Source of the DNA: Paractinoplanes polyasparticus
GTDB lineage: Bacteria; Actinomycetota; Actinomycetes; Mycobacteriales; Micromonosporaceae
Reading direction: 5' to 3'
DNA length: 64,000 nucleotides
NCBI RefSeq assembly: GCF_019710575.1
Contig: NZ_JAHWFK010000008.1
Span: 124,001-188,000, forward strand
Shown here: one piece after another, positions 25,636-34,953 of the stretch
How positions within the stretch are numbered: position 1 is the first letter of the stretch
Layout of the letters: the number at the start of each line of letters is the position of its first letter
Translations under genes and position numbers: made by a program
The notes under the pieces: generated by a model
Databases searched by the model: none
Seen by the model: only the letters and a program-made list of their open reading frames with translations
What the model was told of the DNA's origin: nothing

Positions 25636-26900
25636 GCCGCATCCCGCCGACTGCTTGCCCCTCGCAGCGCGATCACTCCGGCCGCGACGCCGAGGACTGC
25701 GGCGGCGATCAGCGGCAGGACAGCGCCGAGATGGACGAGGGCGGCCCCCAGCGGGATACCGACGGCGACCGGAGCGAACATGACCGTGGTGGAGGTAGCG
25801 GCGACCCGTCCGAGCAGGTGGTCCGGCGTCAGGGTCTGCACGGCGGTCACGGCCGCGATCAGGGTCCACGGCAACCCGACGCCGATCACCAGGCTGCCCA
25901 CGATCATCGCCGGCCACCACGGCAGCGACTGGGCCAGGCAGCCGGCCGCGAACAGGACAGCCCCGACCCCCACGACCGTGAGCGGCGCCGTCCGAGCCAG
26001 CAACCGCCCGACCACGAGCCCCGAGACGATCGACCCCGCCCCCTGCGCCGTGCCGAGATACCCCAGGCGGGTCGCCGGCAGCTGCAGATCGTGCACGAGG
26101 TGGGCCAGCACCGCAGCGTCCTTCAACCCCGACGCCCCGATGGCGACCGCCGCCAGTAGCACCGGCCCCCGCACGGCAGCCACCCCGAACAACGCCCGCA
26201 GCCCGGCCCGGAACCCGCGTCCTTCGTCGGGCCGGCCTGCCTCTCCCACTCCTGCCGCACCGACGGCCGCACCCGCCGCGCCCGCGCCTCCCGCGCCGAC
26301 GACCGCACCGGCCACGTCCTCGGCCGCTCCCCCGGAGTTGACGGCGGCCGGCGCGTTGAGGCGAACTGCGGTGTAGCAGGCAGCCGTGAGCAGCGGTGTG
26401 GCGGCGCTGAGGACGATGACGGCTGTCGGCCCCTGCCAGGCGTACAGGCTCGCGCCGGCCAGCGGCGCCACCAGCTTCATGCCCTCCTGGGCGCTGGAAC
26501 GCCAGCCGTTCACGTCGGCCAGGATCTTCCGGGACAGGGCCGACGGCAGGATGGCGGTCTCGCCGGCGTCGATCAGCACGTAGCCGACGCCGCGGACCAG
26601 CAGCACGGCGAAGATCAGCCAGGCTGCTCCGGCGGACCGGACGGCGAGCAGCGCCAGCATGATGCCGCCCAGGGCCAGGTCGACCACGATGAGCAGCGGG
26701 CGCCGGGGCAGGCGGTCGGCCAGCCCGCCCAGCCAGGGCGCGGCGAATGTGGGCGCGTAGACGCAGACGGCCGTCAGCGCGGCCAGGCTGACCGAGCCGG
26801 TGAGGTCGTAGACCCAGATGCCGGCGGCCAACGTCATGGTCGTGCTGCCGAAGCCGGACAGCAGCGAGATCAGCACGAACAGGAGCGCGTTGCGCCGCAT
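25608..26900 (-). CDS. MFS transporter, 12-helix exporter-like
   Basis: 430 residues with about 11-12 hydrophobic segments; loop 2-3 signature-like LGGLADRLPRRPLLIV near residue 60. The central cytoplasmic loop (~residues 190-225) is a Gly/Ala/Val run (GAGGAGAAGAAVGAAG) of low complexity. Likely drug or metabolite efflux; the substrate is unknown. Its start lies inside the 3' end of the upstream HTH gene (31-bp overlap), so the two are an operon. The 3' end lies in the minisatellite. Confidence 0.85.
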   Translation of the reverse strand: MRRNALLFVLISLLSGFGSTTMTLAAGIWVYDLTGSVSLAALTAVCVYAPTFAAPWLGGLADRLPRRPLLIVVDLALGGIMLALLAVRSAGAAWLIFAVLLVRGVGYVLIDAGETAILPSALSRKILADVNGWRSSAQEGMKLVAPLAGASLYAWQGPTAVIVLSAATPLLTAACYTAVRLNAPAAVNSGGAAEDVAGAVVGAGGAGAAGAAVGAAGVGEAGRPDEGRGFRAGLRALFGVAAVRGPVLLAAVAIGASGLKDAAVLAHLVHDLQLPATRLGYLGTAQGAGSIVSGLVVGRLLARTAPLTVVGVGAVLFAAGCLAQSLPWWPAMIVGSLVIGVGLPWTLIAAVTAVQTLTPDHLLGRVAATSTTVMFAPVAVGIPLGAALVHLGAVLPLIAAAVLGVAAGVIALRGASSRRDAAAAIETARI

Positions 26901-27454
26901 GCCGCCTCCGGAGGATTGAGTGGCGAGGACTCATATCCTTCAGAGTTGAGCGGCAAGCTGTCAATGTTTGGTGACGCTGCGGCCAATGCGTGCCGCAGAC
27001 GGTCGACGGCGGCACGGGTGGTGGCCGGCAGCGGACGTTCCGCCGCGGCGACCGCGGCGTCGAGGTCGGCCGTCACCGCCTCGGCCAGGGCGAACAAGGC
27101 CCCGCCGGTCGCGCCGGGCACGGCGGCCAGCGTCTCGCGCACGAGGACGGCGCGGGTGAAGCGACGGTCCCAGCGGCGGTCGGCACCGACCCGACGGTGC
27201 AGGTCGAGCGCCGATTTACGCAGCTCAGCGATCTTTTCGCCGTACTCGTCGGGCACGGACGGCGCAGCGCGGACAGCCGCGACAAGACGCAACCGCCGCT
27301 GCTCGGCCGCCTGCCGGCTGCCCAGCCCGAGCGCGTCCGCGATCTCGCCCCAGGTGGCGCCCGCGCGCCGGGCCTGGTCGATGAGGTCGAGCTCGCGAGC
27401 CTCGAGCCGCGCCCGTGCGGCCGGAATCCCCCGCAAGTCCGTCAGATCAGCCAC
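26870..27454 (-). CDS. HTH regulator (GATWxEIAxALG type) upstream of MFS gene
   Basis: 194 residues, GTG start. N-terminal HTH: LIDQARRAGATWGEIADALG followed by SRQAAEQRRLRL, a type found in actinobacterial small regulators sometimes labelled HSP18 regulators. The rest is Ala-rich helical. The last ~20 residues are read in the overlap with the MFS start and look unstructured. An inverted repeat covers its promoter, so it is a likely autoregulator of the pair. A TAGGGT hexamer 6 nt before the GTG would suit a leaderless transcript. Confidence 0.7.
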   Translation of the reverse strand: MADLTDLRGIPAARARLEARELDLIDQARRAGATWGEIADALGLGSRQAAEQRRLRLVAAVRAAPSVPDEYGEKIAELRKSALDLHRRVGADRRWDRRFTRAVLVRETLAAVPGATGGALFALAEAVTADLDAAVAAAERPLPATTRAAVDRLRHALAAASPNIDSLPLNSEGYESSPLNPPEAACGATRSCSC

Positions 27455-27470
27455 GCCGCTACCCTAGCAA

Positions 27471-27489
27471 TGTCAACACTTAATTGACA
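27471..27489. promoter_or_regulatory. Operator at the HTH-MFS promoter
   Basis: TGTCAA-N7-TTGACA inverted repeat 17 bp upstream of the HTH gene start. It overlaps promoter-like sequence. Most likely bound by the HTH protein itself. Confidence 0.55.
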
Positions 27490-27600
27490 TGGTTCGGCGG
27501 GCAACGCCTCTCGTACCGGCGCTGTGGCGGCCCCGAATTCGCCGACCAGCCAGGGAGGAGGCGTCCAGCGGGAAAACCGTCCGGAGCAGGCCGGAAGGAG

Positions 27601-28461
27601 TCAGGCGGCCGGGCGCAGCGACTTCAGCAGGGCGATGTCGGCGGCGTGGCCCTCGTGCTCGACCGTCGGCGTCTCCACGATCACCGGAATGCCGGCCGTC
27701 GCGGGGTGGGCCAGCAACTCGGCGAAGGGCGCGGCCCCGATGCGGCCCTGGCCGATCGTCTCGTGCCGGTCGCGGGTCGAACCGCAGTCGTCCTTCGAGT
27801 CGTTGGCGTGGATCAGCTGGAGCCGGCCGGGACCCACCGACGCGACCAGGGCGTCCAGCGTCGCCGTCATGCCGCCCGGCGTGGCCAGGTCGTGCCCGGC
27901 CGCCCAGGCGTGGCAGGTGTCGAAGCAGACGCCCAGGCGCGGATGGTTGTCGACGGCGTCCAGATACCGCGAGAGATCCTGCACCTTGGAGGCCAGGCTG
28001 CGCCCGCCACCGGCGCTCGGCTCGACCAGCAGCTGCGGCATGCCGTCGCGGTCGAGCAACGGCAGCAGAGCTTCACGCAGCTGGTGGAACGCCTTGTCGT
28101 CGTGCGCCTCGTCGACCGAGCTGCCCGCGTGGAACACCACGGCGGTGGCGCCGATCGCCTTGCCCCGCTCCAGCGCGTGGGCCAGCACGGCGATCGACTT
28201 CTCGACGGTCAGCCCGGTCGGTGAGCCCAGGTTCACCAGCAGCGAGGCATGGATGTACGCCGGAACCTCGCGCTCGCCGATGCCGTCGCGGAACAGCACG
28301 TCCTGCTTCGGGTCGCCCGGCGGCAGAGCCCAGCCGCGCGAGTTCGACACGTACACCTGCAGCGTCTCGGACCCCGCGGCGTCGGCGTACGGGAGGGCGG
28401 CCTTGGCCAACCCGCCCGACGTCTTGGTGTGCGACCCGATCCGGCGGTGATTTAGAAGCAC
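27601..28461 (-). CDS. nfo: Deoxyribonuclease IV (AP endonuclease family 2)
   Basis: 286 residues. TIM-barrel metal-ligand motifs of the Nfo family: VVFHAGSSVDEAHD, FDTCHAWAAGHDL, and the signature HANDSKDDCGSTRDRHE followed by IGQGRIG, plus a late VETPTVE. It incises DNA at abasic sites in base-excision repair. The GTG start overlaps the kinase stop by 10 bp. 111 bp of sequence without features follows to the HTH operator. Confidence 0.88.
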   Translation of the reverse strand: MLLNHRRIGSHTKTSGGLAKAALPYADAAGSETLQVYVSNSRGWALPPGDPKQDVLFRDGIGEREVPAYIHASLLVNLGSPTGLTVEKSIAVLAHALERGKAIGATAVVFHAGSSVDEAHDDKAFHQLREALLPLLDRDGMPQLLVEPSAGGGRSLASKVQDLSRYLDAVDNHPRLGVCFDTCHAWAAGHDLATPGGMTATLDALVASVGPGRLQLIHANDSKDDCGSTRDRHETIGQGRIGAAPFAELLAHPATAGIPVIVETPTVEHEGHAADIALLKSLRPAA

Positions 28462-30398
28462 TGCAGGGCCACCTCGGTCTGCGGTTCGACCTGGGTGTTG
28501 CCGCCCGGCTGCTGGCTGCGTACGAACGCATTGGGATTGAAGTCGATGCGCACGCGCAGACCCAGTTGCTCGAGGGCGGCCTTGGCCTGCTGGCACGGCT
28601 GGTTGGTCAGGTCGGGCACGGTGACCAGCGGCGGGCCCTTGCTGACGTCGAGGGTGACCTCGTCGTCCTTGTTGGCGCCGGTGCCCGCCTTGGGGTTCTG
28701 CCCGATGACCGCGTCCTTGGGCTGGTCGCTGTCCTTGTAGCGCTCGGCCGCGGTCAGCCCCAGCTGGGCCAGCTCGTTGCGGGCGTCGTTGATGTTCTTG
28801 CCGGTGAGATCCGGCACCCGGATCGGGGCGCGGCCCTTGCTGACCACGACCGTGACCGTCGCCCCGCGCTTGAGCTGCGTGCCCGTCTTGGGGTCGGACG
28901 AGATGACCGCCCCCTCGGGCACCGTGTCGCTGTACTGGCTCGCGCCCTCTTTCACTTTTAGGCTGAGCTGTTCGAGCTCGCCCCGGGCGGCGGCCAGCTC
29001 GGCCCCGGCCAGGTCGGGCACCGCGAAACGCTCCGGGCCCAGCGACAGCGTCACCGTGATGACGCCACCCTTGACGACCTTGCCGTCCGGCGCCGGGTCC
29101 TGCGACACCACCGTGTCCTTGGGGGCCGACTCGCTGTACGCGCCGTCGCCGTACAGGATCTCGAAGCCCTGCTGCTGTGCGCTCAGCTCGACCTGCGCCT
29201 TGGTCTGATTGATCAGCGAGGGCGCGTCGGTGTAGCGGCCCAGCGTGACCCACCACGTGCTGCCGACGACGACCAGCACCATCACCGCGATCGCAGCCGA
29301 CAGCAGGATGCGCCGACGGTCGGGGCCTTCGCTGCCCCGCTTGGCCGATCGTGGGAGGCGGCCCGCGGTGTATTCCTGACCGCGCGGGGCGGCCTGGTTG
29401 GGCAACCGCGCCCACGAGGGCCGGTCGCCGGCGCCGACGGCGGGCACCACCGCGGTGGCGTCGACCATCGCGCCCCGGGTCGGTGGCACCTGACGCAGCA
29501 GCGCCGTCTCGACGTTGGCGGCGCCGAGATCGTCGCGCACGGTCTGCACCTCGGCCAGCAGCGCGCCGGCGTCGGTCGGCCGGGCCCCCGGGTCGCGGCG
29601 GGTGGCCCGCGCGGTGAGGTCGTCGAGCACCTTGGGCAGGCCCTTGACCAGGCTCGACGGGGCCGGAACGTCGTTGTCGACGTGCTGCCAGGCGACCGCC
29701 ACCGGGTCGTCGCCGTCGAACGGCACCCGGCCGGTCAGCATCTCGAACAGCACGATGCCGGCCGAGTAGACGTCGGTGCGCGCGTCGGCGTGGCCGTCGG
29801 TGACGAGTTCCGGCGCCACGTAGGCCACCGTGGCCATGAGCTGACCGGAATCGTCGGCGCTGCTCGCCTCGACGGCGCGCGCGAGCCCGAAGTCGGCCAC
29901 CTTGACCACGGCGTCGACCAGGTTGGCCAGGCCACCGCTGGGCGCCTCGGCGACCAGCACGTTCTCGGGCTTGACGTCCCGGTGGACGAGGCCGGCCCGG
30001 TGGGCGGCGGCGATCGCGGCGAGCATCTGCTCGAGGATCGCCAGCGCCTCGACCGGACTGAGCCGGCGGCGCTGGGTGAGCAGGTCGCGCAGGGTGCGGC
30101 CCTGCACGTACTCCATGACCAGATAGGGCAGGCCCTGGTGGCGGCCCTGGTCGTACACGGCGACGACGTTGGGATGGGTGAGCCGGGCGATCGTCTTGGC
30201 CTCGTCGGTGAACCTGTCCACGAAGTGGGCGTTGGCTGCCTGCGACGGGTGAATGATCTTCAGGGCGACGGTGCGCTCGAGTCGTTCATCGGTGGCTGTG
30301 TAGACGGTTGCCATGCCACCACGGGCCACGCGACCGGTGATCCGGTAGCGGCCGTCAATCGTCGTGCCGATCAACGTGTCGGCGACTGTGGTGTCCAT
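28452..30398 (-). CDS. PASTA-domain Ser/Thr protein kinase (PknL/PknB type)
   Basis: 648 residues. Kinase domain ~18-285: GGMATVY loop, VALKII lysine, LVHRDVKPENVLV catalytic loop, VADFGLARAVE, then VAYVAPE. One membrane helix near residue 360-380 (LLSAAIAVMVLVVVGSTWWV), then four extracellular PASTA repeats, each with a VPDL-like start and a DPK/DPAPDG or NPKAGTG core. PASTA domains sense peptidoglycan fragments or lipid II. Position beside an Rv2175c homologue matches M. tuberculosis pknL, although Mtb PknL itself lacks PASTA repeats as far as I recall. Confidence 0.92.
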   Translation of the reverse strand: MDTTVADTLIGTTIDGRYRITGRVARGGMATVYTATDERLERTVALKIIHPSQAANAHFVDRFTDEAKTIARLTHPNVVAVYDQGRHQGLPYLVMEYVQGRTLRDLLTQRRRLSPVEALAILEQMLAAIAAAHRAGLVHRDVKPENVLVAEAPSGGLANLVDAVVKVADFGLARAVEASSADDSGQLMATVAYVAPELVTDGHADARTDVYSAGIVLFEMLTGRVPFDGDDPVAVAWQHVDNDVPAPSSLVKGLPKVLDDLTARATRRDPGARPTDAGALLAEVQTVRDDLGAANVETALLRQVPPTRGAMVDATAVVPAVGAGDRPSWARLPNQAAPRGQEYTAGRLPRSAKRGSEGPDRRRILLSAAIAVMVLVVVGSTWWVTLGRYTDAPSLINQTKAQVELSAQQQGFEILYGDGAYSESAPKDTVVSQDPAPDGKVVKGGVITVTLSLGPERFAVPDLAGAELAAARGELEQLSLKVKEGASQYSDTVPEGAVISSDPKTGTQLKRGATVTVVVSKGRAPIRVPDLTGKNINDARNELAQLGLTAAERYKDSDQPKDAVIGQNPKAGTGANKDDEVTLDVSKGPPLVTVPDLTNQPCQQAKAALEQLGLRVRIDFNPNAFVRSQQPGGNTQVEPQTEVALQCF

Positions 30399-30513
30399 CG
30401 GCGTGAAGTGTATGTGTCTTTCGCGTGGGGGCGGTCCAGGATGTCACAGCTGAGTCCAAACGGGTACGGAGGCATGCGTCACCCCCGCCCGAACCGCCCC
30501 GGCAAAAGCGGAT

Positions 30514-31242
30514 TTAGTGGTGCCGCCGATGGCGTCTGCCGTCCCAGGAACGGCTCGGCGACGGCGCCGCGGAGCCGTCCGCGGACTCGCTCGGCGAAGG
30601 GCTGGAGCTCGGCGGCCCCGATGCGGAGGGGGTCGGTGACGGCGTGGGCGACGGCGACGAGGTGGGCGCGGTCGGCGTCGGCACGGGCGGTTGGCAGTGA
30701 CATTCCGGATTTGCCGGCTTCACCGTCCGGATCGGACCCTTCGCCGCCGGCGCGGCAGGCGGTGGCGCAGCAACGGGCAGTGTCCGGTCCGCGGGCGGGG
30801 GCGGGGGCGGGACGACGGCCACGGTCCGGCGCGGGGCGACCACGGTGGCGCGCGTCGTGGTGGTGGTGACGGGCCGGGTCGAGGGTCCCGTTCCGACGCC
30901 GGTGGTCACCGCGGCCCGCGGCGGGAACGTGTCGGCCGCGGCCGGCTTCTCGGCCGTCAGCGAGCCGAGTCCGTTCACCACGGCCAGGTACGCCCCGGCC
31001 GCCCCGACCACGGTCAGCGTCCCGAACGCGGTCATCGCCACGGCCCGGCGCGGCCGGCGGGCGCGCGGCGCCGGTTCGGGTCCGACCTGCTCGACCAGGC
31101 CGTCCAGGCCCCAGGTGCCCATCCCGGTCGACGTGACGTCCGGTCCGTCGGCGGGCGGCTGGGCCGGGGTCCGGCCCAGGTCGTAGCGCAGCGAACGCCA
31201 CGCGCCGGCCACCTCCGTGCGGGTCCTGCGCAGCACGCTCAT
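30514..31242 (-). CDS. Membrane-anchored protein with Pro/Thr/Ser-rich extracellular tail
   Basis: 242 residues from ATG 31242 (MSVLRRTRTEVAG), preceded by GAGAAGGAACCCG. A cytoplasmic ~70-residue N-terminus, one membrane segment (MTAFGTLTVVGAAGAYLAVV), then a low-complexity outer part with Thr, Pro and Ser runs (TTTTTRATVV, VVPPPPPPADR, SPSPTPSPTPS) and a basic end (GRRHRRHH). I do not recognise a domain. It lies between the PASTA kinase and the divergent Rv2175c gene, so it may be a kinase substrate or cell-wall-associated partner; this is inference from position only. Confidence 0.7.
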   Translation of the reverse strand: MSVLRRTRTEVAGAWRSLRYDLGRTPAQPPADGPDVTSTGMGTWGLDGLVEQVGPEPAPRARRPRRAVAMTAFGTLTVVGAAGAYLAVVNGLGSLTAEKPAAADTFPPRAAVTTGVGTGPSTRPVTTTTTRATVVAPRRTVAVVPPPPPPADRTLPVAAPPPAAPAAKGPIRTVKPANPECHCQPPVPTPTAPTSSPSPTPSPTPSASGPPSSSPSPSESADGSAAPSPSRSWDGRRHRRHH

Positions 31243-31275
31243 CGGGTTCCTTCTCCGCTCTCGTACGCTGTAGGT

Positions 31276-31626
31276 GTGAGCGATTCCGTAACCGCCGGAC
31301 CGGCCGAGTGGGTCACCCTGCCCGACGTGTCCACGAAGCTCGATCTGTCGATCAGCAAGGTCCACCAGATGATCCGCGACGGGCACCTGCTCGCGGTGCG
31401 CCGTGACGGCATCCGCGTGGTCCCCGCCGACCTGGTGGCCAACAGCACAGTGCTGAAGCACCTCCCCGGCGTGCTGAACTTGCTGCGTGACGCCGGGTAC
31501 AACGACGAAGAGGCCCTCCGGTGGCTGTACCAGCCGGACGACACACTCGATGGGAACGCCGCCAAGGGCCTCGGCGGCGACCGCGCCCGCGAGGTGAAGA
31601 GACGCGCTCAGGCGCTGGGTTTCTAG
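31276..31626 (+). CDS. Rv2175c-family DNA-binding protein
   Basis: 116 residues, GTG start. Winged-HTH-like N-terminus (WVTLPDVSTKLDLSISKVHQ) and C-terminal helical block LRDAGYNDEEALRWLYQPDD. In M. tuberculosis Rv2175c binds DNA and is phosphorylated by PknL encoded next door; here the PASTA kinase lies two genes away. Divergent from the membrane protein with 33 bp between starts; convergent with the prenyl synthase, 7 bp apart. Confidence 0.87.
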   Translation: MSDSVTAGPAEWVTLPDVSTKLDLSISKVHQMIRDGHLLAVRRDGIRVVPADLVANSTVLKHLPGVLNLLRDAGYNDEEALRWLYQPDDTLDGNAAKGLGGDRAREVKRRAQALGF

Positions 31627-31633
31627 ACCGGCG

Positions 31634-32701
31634 TCAGACCGTACGCCGGGTGGCGGCGTCGGCGAGGCGGTGCAGGACCTCCCGCGCCTCCTCGTCGACG
31701 CGGGCCTTGTCGAGGGCGGCCAGCGACGCTGCCATCAGCTCGTCGATGCGCCGCTCGGTGGCGGCCAGCGCGCCGCTCTCACGGATCAGCGCGCGCAGCC
31801 GGGTCACGCCGTCGAAGTCGAGCCCCTGGTCGCCCAGTCCGGCGTCCAGTTCCGTACGGCCGGAATCATCGAGCCCCGCGAAGGCCGCCGCCACCAGATA
31901 GGTGCGCTTGCCCTCCCGCAGGTCGTCGCCTGCCGGCTTGCCGGTCTGCGCGGGGTCGCCGAAGACGCCGAGCACGTCGTCCCGCAGCTGAAAGGCCTCG
32001 CCCAGCGGCAGCCCGAACGCCGAGTAGGCGTCGTGCACCTCGGCCGGCGCCCCGGCCAGCGCCGCACCCAGCAGGAGCGGCCGCTCGACGGTGTACTTGG
32101 CCGACTTGAACCGGGCCACCTTGCCGGCCCGGTCGAGCGACGTGTCGGCCGTTGCCTGGGTCAGCACGTCCAGGTACTGCCCGACGGTGACCTCGGTGCG
32201 CATCTCGTCGAAGACCGGGCGCGCCCGGGCCAGGTCGGACGGGGCGACGCCCGAGGTGTGCAGCAGCTCGTCCGACCAGACCAGGGCCAGATCACCCAGC
32301 AGCACCGCGGCGCTGTCACCGAAGGCCGCCGCCCCGCCCCGCCAGCCGGCCGCCGTGTGCCGCGCCTCGAACCGGCGGTGCACCGAGGGCTCCCCGCGGC
32401 GGGTGTCCGAGCGGTCCATCAGGTCGTCGTGGATCAGCGCGCTGGCCTGCACGAACTCGAGCGCGGCGACAGCGGTGACGATCTGGTCCGAGTCGGGCCC
32501 GTGGGCGCCCCGGAACCCCCAGTAGGCGAACGCCGGCCGCAGCCGCTTGCCCCCGCCCAGCACGAAATCCTCCAGCGCCTCGGCCACCGCGGCCAGGGCG
32601 GGATCGATGCCGGTGAGGCGGGAACGCTGTTCGGCGAGGAACGCGGCGAGCGCCTTGTCCACGCGGGCCCGCAGGTCAGCGGCTTCCAGGGGGGAGGTCA
32701 C
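31634..32701 (-). CDS. Polyprenyl diphosphate synthase (GGPP-type)
   Basis: 355 residues, GTG start. First aspartate-rich motif LIHDDLMDRSDTRRG and second QLRDDVLGVFGD, typical of trans-prenyltransferases that extend IPP onto allylic diphosphates (C15-C20). Orthologue by position of Mtb IdsA2 (Rv2173). It could supply GGPP for carotenoids (no crtE in the carotenoid cluster) and for other prenyl lipids. Divergent from the MTHFR gene with only 38 bp between starts. Confidence 0.9.
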   Translation of the reverse strand: MTSPLEAADLRARVDKALAAFLAEQRSRLTGIDPALAAVAEALEDFVLGGGKRLRPAFAYWGFRGAHGPDSDQIVTAVAALEFVQASALIHDDLMDRSDTRRGEPSVHRRFEARHTAAGWRGGAAAFGDSAAVLLGDLALVWSDELLHTSGVAPSDLARARPVFDEMRTEVTVGQYLDVLTQATADTSLDRAGKVARFKSAKYTVERPLLLGAALAGAPAEVHDAYSAFGLPLGEAFQLRDDVLGVFGDPAQTGKPAGDDLREGKRTYLVAAAFAGLDDSGRTELDAGLGDQGLDFDGVTRLRALIRESGALAATERRIDELMAASLAALDKARVDEEAREVLHRLADAATRRTV

Positions 32702-32739
32702 GGGACGACGCTAACCCAAGCCGTCGGTAGAGTCTTCCT

Positions 32740-33663
32740 GTGGCTCTCGGACTTCCTTCTCGTCTTCCCGGCACGCCGGCCATCGGCGAGCTCATCCGCG
32801 GGGGCGTCCCGACGTTCTCGTTCGAGTTCTTCCCGCCCAAGACGCCCGAGGGCGAGCGCCTGCTGTGGCGCGCGATCCGCGAGCTCGAGCCGCTGCGGCC
32901 CAGCTTCGTCTCGATCACCTACGGTGCGGGCGGCACGACGCGCGACACCACGGTCGCGGTGACCGAGCGCGTCGCCACGGAGACGACGCTGCTGCCGATG
33001 GCCCATCTGACGGCGGTCAACCACTCGGTGGCCGAGCTGCGCAACGTGATCGGCCGCCTGGCCGGGGCGGGCATCCGCAACGTGCTCGCGGTGCGGGGCG
33101 ACCCGCCCGGCGACCCGATGGGCGAGTGGGTCCGGCACCCCCAGGGCGTGCACTACGCCGAAGACCTGGTGCGCCTGGTCAAGCAGTCGGGCGATTTCAG
33201 CGTGGGGGTGGCCGCGTTCCCCTACAAACACCCGCGCTCGGCCGACATCGAGACGGACACGGCCCATTTCGTACGCAAGTGCCGGGCCGGCGCCGACTTC
33301 GCCATCACCCAGATGTTCTTCGAGGCCGACGACTACCTGCGACTGCGCGACCGGGTGGCGGCGGCCGGCTGCGACACCCCGATCGTGCCCGGCGTCATGC
33401 CGGTGACCCGGATGGCCACGATCGAGCGCTCGTCGCAGCTCTCCGGCGCCCCGTTCCCGCCCGCGCTGCTGGCCCGCTTCGAAAAGGTGGCCCACGACGA
33501 GGCCGCGGTGCGCGCGCTCGGCGTCGAGGTGTGCGCCGAGATGTGCGCCCGCCTGCTCGACGAGGGCATCCCCGGGATCCACTTCATCACGCTCAACCGG
33601 TCGACGGCGACGCGCGAGGTGTGGCAGCTGCTGGCCCCCTCGGACGTGGCCGCGGCCGCCTGA
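32740..33663 (+). CDS. metF: Methylenetetrahydrofolate reductase
   Basis: 307 residues, GTG start. TIM-barrel MTHFR with the N-terminal [12 protein letters not shown] motif, [20 protein letters not shown] and [13 protein letters not shown]. It reduces 5,10-methylene-THF to 5-methyl-THF using FAD, for methionine synthesis. Position matches Mtb Rv2172c, next to the prenyl synthase. A CDP-alcohol phosphatidyltransferase follows after 5 bp. Confidence 0.93.
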   Translation: MALGLPSRLPGTPAIGELIRGGVPTFSFEFFPPKTPEGERLLWRAIRELEPLRPSFVSITYGAGGTTRDTTVAVTERVATETTLLPMAHLTAVNHSVAELRNVIGRLAGAGIRNVLAVRGDPPGDPMGEWVRHPQGVHYAEDLVRLVKQSGDFSVGVAAFPYKHPRSADIETDTAHFVRKCRAGADFAITQMFFEADDYLRLRDRVAAAGCDTPIVPGVMPVTRMATIERSSQLSGAPFPPALLARFEKVAHDEAAVRALGVEVCAEMCARLLDEGIPGIHFITLNRSTATREVWQLLAPSDVAAAA

Positions 33664-33668
33664 CCCCC

Positions 33669-34313
33669 GTGCTCTGGGACGACTACGCCGGGGCGTGGTC
33701 CCGGCTGCACGGCGGCTTCGACCCTCGTGAGGCAAATTTTCTCGTACGGGGCTGGGTGCGGATCGCGTACGCCGTCGGCTCCTGGCTCGGCCGCCACCGC
33801 GTCGGCCCGATGGCCGTGACCACCGCGGGCCTGCTGATCTGCTTCCTGGTGCCCGCGTCGGTGGTGCTGCTGGACCGCCCGGGCATCTTGCTGGCCGCGG
33901 TTCTGGTGCTGGTGGCCGCCCTGGCCGACGGCCTGGACGGCGCCGTCGCCGTCCTCACCGGCCGGACCACCCGCCTCGGCTACGTCTACGACTCGGTGGC
34001 CGACCGGCTGGGCGAGCTGGCCTGGCTGGTCGCGTTCTGGCTGGCCGGCGCTCCGGGCTGGCTGGCCGTCACCGCCGGCGCCGCGAGCTGGCTGCAGGAG
34101 TACGCCCGAGCCCGGGCCACCGCGGCCGGCATGTCCGAGATAGGCGTGGTCACCGTCGCCGAGCGCCCGACCCGGGTCCTGGTGGCCATCTTCGGCCTGC
34201 TGGCCGCGTTCGCCTACGCCCCGCTGATCACCGCGGCCACCGCCGTCTGGCTGGCTCTGGCCGCGGTCGCCGGCCTCCAACTGCTGATCGCCATCCGCCG
34301 CGCCCTGCGGTGA
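33669..34313 (+). CDS. CDP-alcohol phosphatidyltransferase-family membrane protein
   Basis: 214 residues, GTG 33669. About five hydrophobic segments. The family motif D-G-x2-A-R-x8-12-G-x3-D-x3-D appears as ADGLDGAVAVLTGRTTRLG followed by YVYDSVADR: the four aspartates and glycines are kept but the AR is AV. Family members condense CDP-diacylglycerol or another CDP-lipid with an alcohol. The product (PGP, PI phosphate or other) is not predictable. Coupled to metF by closeness only. Confidence 0.78.
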   Translation: MLWDDYAGAWSRLHGGFDPREANFLVRGWVRIAYAVGSWLGRHRVGPMAVTTAGLLICFLVPASVVLLDRPGILLAAVLVLVAALADGLDGAVAVLTGRTTRLGYVYDSVADRLGELAWLVAFWLAGAPGWLAVTAGAASWLQEYARARATAAGMSEIGVVTVAERPTRVLVAIFGLLAAFAYAPLITAATAVWLALAAVAGLQLLIAIRRALR

Positions 34314-34352
34314 TCGTTAATCGGTTGTAAGGGGCGGACCACGGACCGTACG

Positions 34353-34361
34353 GTTGTCCAC
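34353..34361 (+). promoter_or_regulatory. DnaA-box nonamer
   Basis: TTGTCCACA, a perfect match to the Streptomyces DnaA box, alone in the 150-bp intergenic region before a marR gene. Confidence 0.35.
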
Positions 34362-34466
34362 ATCGGAGCCGCCGGGCCGGGCGGCGGGCCGACACGGGGG
34401 CAGGTCCGTCGACCGTCCCGGCCCCGAATCGTCCGCTTACGGATGATCCGGCGCTAGGCTGGACCG

Positions 34467-34934
34467 GTGTCCGCCCCCGAACGCACCGAACGCGACGTCA
34501 CCGGCCTGCTGAACATGGCCGGCCACGCACTCTCGAACCGGCTCGCGGCAGCCCTGGCCGATGTCGACCTGACGCCGCGCATGCAGTGCGTGCTGGCGCA
34601 CGCCCTCGAAGAGGAACGCACCCAGATCCAGCTGGCCGCCCTGGCCGACCTCGACAAGACCACCATGGTCAGCACGGTCGACGACCTGGAGCGCCGTGGC
34701 TACGCCGAGCGCAGGCCCTCGGCAACCGACCGGCGGGCCCGGGTCATCACCGTCACCGAGAAGGGCCGCCTCGCCGCCGAGGAGGGCCAGCGCATCGTCG
34801 ACCGCGTCCACGCCGACGCCCTGAGCAGCCTGCCCGACGCCGCAAGGGCCGCCTTCGTCGATGCGCTGCGCCAGTTGGCCGACACGACGCGGGACCCGGG
34901 ACCCCAGCCGGTCCGCCGGGCCCGGAGCCGCTGA
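34467..34934 (+). CDS. MarR-family repressor
   Basis: 155 residues, GTG start. Winged helix: LAALADLDKTTMVSTVDDLE recognition region and wing YAERRPSATDRRARVITVTE, flanked by dimerisation helices. It lies 50 bp upstream of an EmrB/QacA-type exporter, with a perfect 10-bp-arm palindrome between them. Classic arrangement of a ligand-responsive efflux repressor. Confidence 0.92.
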   Translation: MSAPERTERDVTGLLNMAGHALSNRLAAALADVDLTPRMQCVLAHALEEERTQIQLAALADLDKTTMVSTVDDLERRGYAERRPSATDRRARVITVTEKGRLAAEEGQRIVDRVHADALSSLPDAARAAFVDALRQLADTTRDPGPQPVRRARSR

Positions 34935-34953
34935 AGGTTCGCCAGCAGATAGT

